From Glaciecola sp. UBA2563 (lineage in GTDB: Bacteria; Pseudomonadota; Gammaproteobacteria; Enterobacterales; Alteromonadaceae): a stretch of 54,581 bases of DNA. The notes below the pieces were generated by a model. It was not told where the DNA came from and did not search any database. It saw nothing but the letters and a program-made list of their open reading frames with translations. The DNA is taken from NCBI GenBank assembly GCA_002340325.1, contig DDLV01000118.1, forward strand, positions 1 to 54,581, given 5' to 3'. This document shows, piece by piece, positions 48,530 through 54,581 of this stretch; within the stretch, counting starts at the first letter, position 1, and the number at the start of each line of letters is the position of its first letter. Made by a program: the position numbers and the translations under genes.

Positions 48530-49270
48530 TTAGTCTTTTGTTATTCGGCGTAACGAGCGCTGAATAGCCACGTCATTTTTGTTTATTTCTAAAAGTGTTT
48601 TTTCGATAAACGCCAAATGTTCATGACTAGCATTCCTTGCCGCTACCGGATCTTTACTGATAATTGCCGCAACGACTGCTTTGCGCTGCTTAACAATTGT
48701 TTCTTCAACATCAGCACCCTGTCGCAACATGGTCAAGTTAGCTTGAATGTTCTCTTCCAATATTGGCTGCATAGTTCGCATAACGTGCAACAGCACCACG
48801 TTGTAGGATGCTTTTGCCATTACGATATAAAATTCCGAAAGTGCTTTAGCTTCTTTAGCTGTTGAAACCATTGAATACGGGAGGTCGTCTAACGCTTGTG
48901 ATAACGCATCAAAATCTTTCTGCTGGCCTCTCAACGCTGCGTAAAATGCAGCCATACCCTCAAGAGAATGGCGAAACTCCAACAGGTCAAACTGCGACTC
49001 GGGTCTAGAACTTAGAAGTTCCATAAGCGGATCGGTCATTCGCTGATTCAGACTGCTTGAGACAAATGTGCCGCCACCCTGTTTCCTTTCAATAAGTCCC
49101 TTTACGGTTAGATTCTGAATAGCTTCCCTTAGCGATGGTCGCGATACTTTGAACTTTTCTGCCAACATCCTCTCTGGCAAGAGTTTTTCACCCGCAGAAA
49201 GTGTACCGTCCAATATCATGTTCTCTAGACGTTCAGTTATTACATCTGATAATTTTGGCTGTTTGATCAT
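48530..49270 (-). CDS. pdhR: Pyruvate dehydrogenase complex repressor PdhR
   Basis: This 246-residue GntR/FadR-type regulator has an N-terminal winged helix (LSDVITERLENMILDGTLSAGEKLLPERMLAEKFKVSRPSLREAIQNLTVKGLIERKQGGGTFVSS, residues 6-71) followed by the FCD effector domain, in which pyruvate is the known ligand. AAAGGA precedes the ATG. A perfect PdhR-type box lies about 100 bases upstream (49360-49376), so it likely represses itself and the aceEF-lpd genes downstream. Confidence 0.95.
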   Translation of the reverse strand: MIKQPKLSDVITERLENMILDGTLSAGEKLLPERMLAEKFKVSRPSLREAIQNLTVKGLIERKQGGGTFVSSSLNQRMTDPLMELLSSRPESQFDLLEFRHSLEGMAAFYAALRGQQKDFDALSQALDDLPYSMVSTAKEAKALSEFYIVMAKASYNVVLLHVMRTMQPILEENIQANLTMLRQGADVEETIVKQRKAVVAAIISKDPVAARNASHEHLAFIEKTLLEINKNDVAIQRSLRRITKD

Positions 49271-49359
49271 TTTGTCCTTTCTTAAATTTGTAGGCAGTCA
49301 ACAACAGATACAATGATTGTTACCCGTTGTTATGATTTGAAAAACTGCAACACAACGCC

Positions 49360-49376
49360 AATTGGTATAACCAATT
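49360..49376. promoter_or_regulatory. PdhR operator
   Basis: AATTGGTATAACCAATT is a perfect palindrome with the known PdhR core ATTGGTNNNACCAAT, and a second half ACCAATT follows at 49378-49384. It lies in the 276-base gap upstream of pdhR, which otherwise shows only AT-rich promoter-like DNA. Confidence 0.85.
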
Positions 49377-49546
49377 TACCAATTATAATAAAGGATAAAA
49401 TAAGATACGTAAACCCCTAAATGGGAAGAAGTGCTAAAAAGATTTTATTTTGTGAAGGCTAAGGCCCGTTTCTATTCGTTCATTGTTTGACTGAAAAATG
49501 ACCTGCAGCACATATAAAGAGCATGGATAAATAAGCCCTTAAGCTA

Positions 49547-50377
49547 CTAAGAAAGAAGACCAACCATGGTCCCAATCGCCGTAATCATTAGTAAAAAGAC
49601 AACGTTTCTCTTGACTAATTTGACAAGTTGAAGAGGTTCATCGACGATTGGGTCGCGGCTATCAACTTCTTCTGCCGCTTTTGCGACTGTACCCAAAGCA
49701 TCATAAGTGTTAATTGATGTATTAGTTAGAATGCCCATCCAAGCATTCAAAGCGCTACTGAAGTGTCCGACGATCATAAAGCCAAATGTCGTCAAACGAA
49801 CGGGGAGCCAGTCCAGAAGAAACAAGAGTTTATCCACATCGGTTTCATCTTTAATGCGCTTGGTTTTTCGCTTTGTTTGAAGGCTACATTCTTTGATAAT
49901 CGCATAGAAAAGCAAACCAGATATACCTGTAAAAACAAAAAAGATAATCACAGAAACATATTGACGATAATTTACAAGAACTAACTGCTTTCCAACATTA
50001 TCAAGGTTACCTCCGTAGTTTCCGAAATCTTCACTGTGCAACGCACAAGCAACAAAATCTTCTCTTTCGGCAGATTGCAAATACTTCTTATAGGTTGCCT
50101 TCGTTACTGGACATCCCAAACATACCCATAGGAGAATTAGATTGATTACAAACGCTATGATAAGCGGCGCCATCGACAATGCGACATGCAACAGTATCGC
50201 GGGCAATGCGGCAACTAATATGACTGCCAACATATTTACTGATAAAAATGATGACACCCATTTTTTTTTGACAAGAAATCCAAAATACTTTTCGGTCCAA
50301 GTAGCGATATGCCAATGTCGAGATTTCGTTGTCACACGCTCCAACGCCATTATGATTAATATTGAAAACATTGTCAT
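49547..50377 (-). CDS. ampE: AmpE family membrane protein
   Basis: This 276-residue inner-membrane protein of the AmpE/CobD-like family has hydrophobic segments near residues 58-85 (LLHVALSMAPLIIAFVINLILLWVCLGC), 135-152 (VSVIIFFVFTGISGLLFYAI), 197-210, and at the C-terminus (VVFLLMITAIGTMVGLL). The start MTMFSILIIMALERVTTKSRHWH and the stretch LVNYRQYVSVIIFF fit AmpE, a proposed modulator of beta-lactamase induction. In many relatives ampD precedes it. Here ampD is not present between nadC and ampE, and the two genes diverge. Confidence 0.85.
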   Translation of the reverse strand: MTMFSILIIMALERVTTKSRHWHIATWTEKYFGFLVKKKWVSSFLSVNMLAVILVAALPAILLHVALSMAPLIIAFVINLILLWVCLGCPVTKATYKKYLQSAEREDFVACALHSEDFGNYGGNLDNVGKQLVLVNYRQYVSVIIFFVFTGISGLLFYAIIKECSLQTKRKTKRIKDETDVDKLLFLLDWLPVRLTTFGFMIVGHFSSALNAWMGILTNTSINTYDALGTVAKAAEEVDSRDPIVDEPLQLVKLVKRNVVFLLMITAIGTMVGLLS

Positions 50378-50552
50378 AGCTATTCATTGACCTTTTTTGT
50401 TCATTATTTAAAGAGCCCACCAATATCATTTGTTATATGTACAGCACGTTTAATACTCAATATTTGCATGAGACACTTTTTTACTTCGACTTACAAAAGT
50501 ATAATCTGCATTAACTGACCTGCAATACCCCACTAACTAGAGACAAAGAGAA

Positions 50553-51401
50553 ATGGTAAACCACAAAGACATCGATATTGAAGGCGATGTCATTCGCGCC
50601 CTGAAAGAAGATCTTGGTGGGGAGTTGAATCCTGAACTGGACATTACTGCGCTACTTATCCCCAAGAATAGTAAACGTGACGCACGCATTATTGCGAGGG
50701 AAGCCGGTGTTTTCTGCGGGAAGGCGTGGGCAGAACTAAGTTTCAAAATCGTCGATGATGACCTTCACATGGACTGGCTAGTCGAGGACGGCGACAGCAT
50801 TGTTGAGAACCAAACATTGGTGAAAATCAGCGGGTCAGCGAGAAGCATTTTGACTGCTGAACGGACGGCATTAAATTTTATGCAGATGCTCAGTGGAACT
50901 GCAACATCGGCAAACATTTATGCTTCCAAATTATCGTCGACAAGCACCGTTATGCTGGACACCCGAAAAACAATCCCCGGATTTCGCAATGCTCAAAAAT
51001 ATGCGGTTAAATGTGGTGGCGCAGAGAATCATCGCTTTGGTTTATACGATGCATTTTTAATCAAAGAGAATCATATAATGGCATGCGGCGGAATTGGCAA
51101 CGCTGTATCCAAAGCAAAGCAGTTGCGGCCGGGTTTACCAGTAGAAGTTGAAGTAGAATCCCTTGAAGAGCTAGGTCAAGCAATCGACGCTGGCGCCAGT
51201 ATTGTCATGCTCGACAACTTTGATACAGAACAGATACAAGAGGCAGTTTTATTAAATAACGGCCGTTGTAAACTCGAAGTGTCGGGTAATATTAAAGACG
51301 ATAAGCTGGAAAAGTTGGCGGCTATCGGAGTGGACTATATATCGTCAGGCGCACTTACAAAAAATATTGTCGCCTTGGATCTTTCGCTTCTAATAGACTA
51401 A
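50553..51401 (+). CDS. nadC: Nicotinate-nucleotide pyrophosphorylase (quinolinate phosphoribosyltransferase)
   Basis: This 282-residue enzyme of NAD synthesis converts quinolinate and PRPP to nicotinate mononucleotide. Clear motifs are IRALKEDLGGELNPELDITALLIP, LTAERTALNFMQMLSGTAT, MLDTRKTIPGFRNAQKYAVKCGGAENHRFGLYDAFLIKENHI and the C-terminal VSGNIKDDKLEKLAAIGVDYISSGALTK. AAAGAG precedes the ATG. It diverges from ampE and lies upstream of the pil genes, as in other gammaproteobacteria. Confidence 0.96.
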   Translation: MVNHKDIDIEGDVIRALKEDLGGELNPELDITALLIPKNSKRDARIIAREAGVFCGKAWAELSFKIVDDDLHMDWLVEDGDSIVENQTLVKISGSARSILTAERTALNFMQMLSGTATSANIYASKLSSTSTVMLDTRKTIPGFRNAQKYAVKCGGAENHRFGLYDAFLIKENHIMACGGIGNAVSKAKQLRPGLPVEVEVESLEELGQAIDAGASIVMLDNFDTEQIQEAVLLNNGRCKLEVSGNIKDDKLEKLAAIGVDYISSGALTKNIVALDLSLLID

Positions 51402-51422
51402 CTACCACGTAGTCAACTGCCA

Positions 51423-51465
51423 TCTTGATTTTGATGTATTTTTGATAGATGTTTTAAAATCAAGA
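51423..51465. repeat. Inverted repeat downstream of nadC
   Basis: TCTTGATTTT (51423-51432) is perfectly complementary to AAAATCAAGA (51456-51465), with a 23-base loop. A second perfect palindrome, GTATGTG-TT-CACATAC, follows at 51471-51486. They may end nadC transcripts or bind a regulator of pilA. Confidence 0.55.
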
Positions 51466-51546
51466 CTCACGTATGTGTTCACATACTTCACTTTAGCGCT
51501 TTCAATTTTATACTGCTCGCAAGATTGGACATCGGTCTATCTTGTC

Positions 51547-51574
51547 TTGATTGACTTTTGTGCAATCAATTTTT
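51547..51574 (+). terminator. Hairpin with T-run in the nadC-pilA gap
   Basis: TTGATTG (51547-51553) pairs with CAATCAA (51563-51569), followed by TTTTT. It lies 44 bases before the pilA ATG. It may terminate nadC read-through, or it may attenuate pilA if the pilA promoter is further upstream. Confidence 0.5.
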
Positions 51575-51617
51575 ACCAAACACTAGATGCGCATTGCGCA
51601 ATGAGAGGAAACTTACT

Positions 51618-52022
51618 ATGACTAAAGCTAACCAGAAAGGTTTTACGTTAATCGAACTTATGATCGTTGTCGCCATTATCGGCATCTTGGCAGCGATTGC
51701 TTTACCAGCTTATAACAGCTATGTACAAAAGGCAGAATTCAGTGAAGCTATTAATGCTACTGCGGCCGCTAAGTCAGCCGTTGAAGTCTGTTTACAGTTA
51801 AACCAAGGCGTTTTAGCCGATTGTGACGGTGGCGCAGATGGTATCCCAACTGACACAGCTGCATCGCAAGGCGCTGTCGGTATCTTCACTCAGAATAGTA
51901 TCATCACTTCTGGCCTAGACGTTGGTGACGCTACAGCAGTTGAAACTTACCAGCTAACACCTGTATTCAACAACGGTCAGGTAACGTGGACTGCGGTTTG
52001 TACACCTACAACGCTTTGTTAA
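51618..52022 (+). CDS. pilA: Type IV major pilin PilA
   Basis: This 134-residue prepilin has a short leader MTKANQKG ending in the Gly cleaved by PilD, then the canonical FTLIELMIVVAIIGILAAIALPAYNSY with Glu at mature position 5. The globular part has two cysteine pairs (CLQLNQGVLADC, and CTPTTLC at the end, forming the D-loop). The frame is open to 51558, but ATG 51618 with GAGAGG upstream matches the family. A terminator follows directly, so pilin is its own transcript. Confidence 0.94.
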   Translation: MTKANQKGFTLIELMIVVAIIGILAAIALPAYNSYVQKAEFSEAINATAAAKSAVEVCLQLNQGVLADCDGGADGIPTDTAASQGAVGIFTQNSIITSGLDVGDATAVETYQLTPVFNNGQVTWTAVCTPTTLC

Positions 52023-52058
52023 TTTAAATTTGTTTTCATAAACAAAATCTTCAAGGCT

Positions 52059-52084
52059 AGCCCAGCGGTGCTGGGCTTCTTTTA
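52059..52084 (+). terminator. Intrinsic terminator of pilA
   Basis: The stem AGCCCAGC / GCTGGGCT with loop GGT is followed by TCTTTT. It lies 37 bases after the pilA stop. Confidence 0.85.
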
Positions 52085-52122
52085 AACATCATGTTGTTTT
52101 TGCATTCCGAACGGGGGATTTT

Positions 52123-53337
52123 ATGAGCAAGACCGCTGAAATTTACGTTTGGGCTGGCGTAGATCGAGAAGGAACAAAACGCAAAGGTGAAATTCCTGCA
52201 TCCAGTATCCAAGACGCAAAAAACACGCTACGCCGTCAAGGCATATCAACTTCAAAGCTAAAAAAACAGCCAAAACCGCTTTTTAGCGGAGGTAAAAAAA
52301 AGAAAGTAACCTCCGCAGATATTTGCGTACTGAGTAGGCAGTTGGCAACAATGCTTAGTGCAGGTGTCACGCTCATTCAAAGTCTGCAGATGGTCGGTCA
52401 AGGGAGTCCAAACCCCGGCGTAAGGGACATGCTTGAAAAAATCACTTTCGACGTTCAAGCAGGCAATCCATTATCAAAATCATTACGTCAATACCCTGAC
52501 CATTTCGACGACTTATATTGCGACCTAGTCGAATCAGGGGAGCAATCCGGTGCATTGGAGACAATGTATGACAGAATTGCAATATACAAGGAAAAATCAG
52601 AAGCACTAAAATCAAAAATCAAAAAAGCCATGTTTTATCCTGCCGCTGTTGTCGGTGTTGCATTCATCGTTACGACTATTTTGTTGATTTACGTCGTGCC
52701 ACAGTTTGAGGAAATTTTCTCTGGTTTCGGCGCTGAATTACCAGCATTCACGCAGTTTGTTATGGGGATATCTAATTTTGTGCAGGATTTTGGATTATTT
52801 ATAGCGGCCGGAGTAATCGCCGGCATCATTGTATTCCTAAAATCGATGAAGGCCTCGCAATCGTTGCGAGACAATGTCGACAAGCAAATCCTTAAGACAC
52901 CTGTAATCGGTGAAATATTGAAAAAAGCAGCTGTCGCTCGCTACGCCCGAACGCTGTCCACAACATTTGCTGCAGGTGTACCGTTAATAGACGCACTAAA
53001 ATCAGCAGCAGGTGCGTCGGGCAATGCCGTGTTTAGAGATGCAATTTTATATATAGGTAAAGAAGTATCAGCAGGCACACAAATGTATGTCGCGATGCGC
53101 GCTACAAATATATTCCCTGATATGGTTGTACAAATGGTATCAATTGGGGAGGAGTCGGGATCAGTTGATGACATGCTGCAAAAGGTAGCAAATATTTATG
53201 AAGCTGAAGTCGACGATATGGTGGATGGCCTAACGTCGCTATTAGAGCCTCTAATCATGGCCGTACTAGGCGTTGTGATAGGTGGATTGATCATCGCAAT
53301 GTATTTGCCAATCTTTAATATGGGTGCTGTTATTTAA
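52123..53337 (+). CDS. pilC: Type IV pilus inner-membrane platform protein PilC
   Basis: This 404-residue protein of the GspF/PilC family anchors the assembly ATPases. Two copies of the T2SSF domain are visible (about 70-190, ADICVLSRQLATMLSAGVTLIQSLQMV, and 270-395, RYARTLSTTFAAGVPLIDALKSAAGASG). Hydrophobic segments are KAMFYPAAVVGVAFIVTTILLIYVVPQF, FGLFIAAGVIAGIIVFL and PLIMAVLGVVIGGLIIAMYLPIF. GGGGGA precedes the ATG. The ATPase gene pilB, usually between pilA and pilC, is missing here. Confidence 0.95.
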   Translation: MSKTAEIYVWAGVDREGTKRKGEIPASSIQDAKNTLRRQGISTSKLKKQPKPLFSGGKKKKVTSADICVLSRQLATMLSAGVTLIQSLQMVGQGSPNPGVRDMLEKITFDVQAGNPLSKSLRQYPDHFDDLYCDLVESGEQSGALETMYDRIAIYKEKSEALKSKIKKAMFYPAAVVGVAFIVTTILLIYVVPQFEEIFSGFGAELPAFTQFVMGISNFVQDFGLFIAAGVIAGIIVFLKSMKASQSLRDNVDKQILKTPVIGEILKKAAVARYARTLSTTFAAGVPLIDALKSAAGASGNAVFRDAILYIGKEVSAGTQMYVAMRATNIFPDMVVQMVSIGEESGSVDDMLQKVANIYEAEVDDMVDGLTSLLEPLIMAVLGVVIGGLIIAMYLPIFNMGAVI

Positions 53338-53403
53338 TAATAGCTAACACAGAAAACCATAATCGAATTACCTAAGTTAATAAACCATAAACTTTTTAAA
53401 CCC

Positions 53404-53436
53404 AACCGGCCATTGTTATCTCAGTGGCCGGTTTTT
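53404..53436 (+). terminator. Intrinsic terminator between pilC and pilD
   Basis: The stem AACCGGCCA / TGGCCGGTT has a twelve-base loop and is followed by TTTAT. It lies in a 263-base gap, so pilD probably has its own promoter. Confidence 0.88.
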
Positions 53437-53600
53437 ATCTTTGTACGTATTTAGGGTCTGTTTTTCTTTAAACATTGTCTTTATCAGCCGATACTATAAC
53501 AGCATCGGGGTTACCCCAATCAAAAACACTAGTTGGCTTGAACTTGACATCACCAAGCACTCTTAAACAAAAAGATTATGACTAATAAGGCCCTTCGCTA

Positions 53601-54461
53601 ATGTGGCAACTACTCAGTGAATCATTAATTGTATTTGTTTCCTTTACATTTTTTATAAGTCTATTAGTCGGCAGTTTTTTGAATGTTGTCATCTATCGCG
53701 TTCCTCAGATGATGAAAAATGACTGGGAAGCTGAAATTAAGGAGTACCGCGGTGAGTCTCCTGAGCAAAAAGCAGCATTCAATCTCGTTACACCCGCCTC
53801 TTCATGCCCAGCTTGTGGGCACAAAATAAAACCTTGGGAAAACATTCCCGTTATCAGTTGGTTATTCTTGCGAGGAAAGTGCAGCGCTTGTAAAACGCCG
53901 ATTTCAATTCGTTATCCAATTATTGAGTTATTAACAGCATCGTTAAGTGCTATCGTTGCCTGGCACCTTGGGTTTTCAATGTTCTCAATTGCTTTCATAA
54001 TAGGCACCTGGCTATTGGTCGCGATGACGTTTATTGACATTGATGAGATGCTGTTACCAGACACTATGACATTAGGGCTTTTATGGCTTGGATTATTAAC
54101 AAATGCGGTGTTTTATCCTGAAAACCTAACAAATTCTGTATTTGGTGCAATTTTTGGTTATTTGAGTCTGTTTTCAGTGTATTGGGGGTTTAAATTACTC
54201 ACAGGTAAAGAAGGGATGGGATATGGTGACTTTAAGCTGCTAGCTGCACTGGGTGTCTGGGTTGGATGGCAACAGTTGGTTGTTATAATTCTATTATCGT
54301 CAGTCGTTGGAGCAATTGTAGGCATACTGCTAATGCTCAAGCGTAATGAAAACGGCAGTATGGCAATTCCTTTTGGCCCGTATTTGGCAGCTGCTGGATA
54401 CCTTACTGTGCTTTTTGGAAACGACATCGTTAACTGGTACCTCAGTTCTTTCGTGGCGTAG
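53601..54461 (+). CDS. pilD: Prepilin peptidase / N-methyltransferase PilD
   Basis: This 286-residue inner-membrane aspartic protease cleaves the prepilin leader and methylates the new N-terminus. The N-terminal segment FFISLLVGSFLNVVIYRVPQMM, the cytoplasmic zinc-type cysteines CPACGHKIKPWENIPVISWLFLRGKCSACKTPISIRYPIIE, and the two catalytic aspartates in FIDIDEMLLPD and GMGYGDFKLLAALG are all present. Several membrane helices follow. AAGG lies upstream of the ATG. Confidence 0.96.
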   Translation: MWQLLSESLIVFVSFTFFISLLVGSFLNVVIYRVPQMMKNDWEAEIKEYRGESPEQKAAFNLVTPASSCPACGHKIKPWENIPVISWLFLRGKCSACKTPISIRYPIIELLTASLSAIVAWHLGFSMFSIAFIIGTWLLVAMTFIDIDEMLLPDTMTLGLLWLGLLTNAVFYPENLTNSVFGAIFGYLSLFSVYWGFKLLTGKEGMGYGDFKLLAALGVWVGWQQLVVIILLSSVVGAIVGILLMLKRNENGSMAIPFGPYLAAAGYLTVLFGNDIVNWYLSSFVA

Positions 54462-54581
54462 TCTTATTGGCTCCGTTCATAGTGTTTTTTTGGCTCTGTT
54501 CGCGTTAACTGTATCTTTTGATTGTATGCTGAATATACAGTCAATTATAAGGTCTAGAAATTTGAAAGCCTAAAAATCATG
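54462..54581 (+). other. Downstream flank of pilD; possible start of next gene at the edge
   Basis: No complete gene. The last three bases are ATG. In relatives coaE (dephospho-CoA kinase) follows pilD, so this could be its start, but nothing beyond the codon is visible and there is no clear ribosome binding site. Confidence 0.3.

Noticed and set aside
54346..54573. Open frame of 75 codons overlapping the end of pilD
   Set aside because: It is out of frame within the conserved C-terminal part of pilD and has no ribosome binding site.

Overview
This window reads as chromosomal DNA of a marine gammaproteobacterium, most likely of the order Alteromonadales (a Glaciecola/Alteromonas-like organism). 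The basis is moderate-to-low GC content, the conserved ygfB-pepP-ubiH-ubiI / 6S RNA-fau / rpiA-serA neighbourhood, the pdhR-aceEF-lpd locus next to ampE, nadC and pil genes, and proteins of proteobacterial type throughout. The genus is inferred from gene content and style, not from a search. I see no prophage, IS transposase or CRISPR array.

Region 1 (1-11.9 kb, all on the minus strand) is a complete assimilatory nitrate module: a nitrate ABC transporter (nrtA and the start of nrtB, continuing off the left edge), the nitrate sensor/antiterminator pair nasS-nasT, and an operon nirB-nirD-nasA-SUMT-trpD2-like that makes the siroheme nitrite reductase, the molybdenum nitrate reductase and the siroheme precursor. 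I find a sigma-54 type GG-N10-GC promoter before each of the three transcription units. A perfect NtrC-type dyad lies upstream of nasT, and weaker half-sites lie upstream of the other two. The nrtA leader carries two hairpins with A-N-N-G-N-N hexaloops, the second sharing bases with an intrinsic terminator. This is the expected target of the ANTAR protein NasT.

Region 2 (11.9-21.2 kb) is accessory. It holds a VWA-domain lipoprotein with an ECF sigma factor and its likely anti-sigma, a family 25 glycosyltransferase, a small membrane protein, tRNA-Arg(UCG), a MarR regulator with an alpha/beta hydrolase, a serine beta-lactamase-like hydrolase fused to a glycogen-binding-type domain, and an exported protein of unknown function.

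Region 3 (21.3-38.5 kb) is core metabolism. The glycine cleavage operon gcvTHP is followed by an LhgO-like oxidase, with a divergent LysR regulator. Next come ubiquinone hydroxylases, pepP and ygfB on one strand. Facing them are 6S RNA, ribokinase, a nucleoside hydrolase, 5-formyl-THF cyclo-ligase, rpiA and serA. Ribokinase, nucleoside hydrolase and RpiA together make a short nucleoside-to-pentose-phosphate route.

Region 4 (38.5-54.6 kb) has two DUF481 outer-membrane proteins, an HDOD protein, a DUF1289 protein, the pyruvate dehydrogenase locus (pdhR, aceE, aceF with three lipoyl domains, lpdA), ampE, nadC and type IV pilus genes pilA, pilC and pilD, with no pilB between pilA and pilC.

The most unusual structure is a dispersed hairpin repeat at 27.1, 36.8 and 41.3 kb. 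The two best copies have the same 54-base interior and the same short core stem, but their long outer stems are perfectly or nearly perfectly self-complementary while unrelated in sequence between copies.
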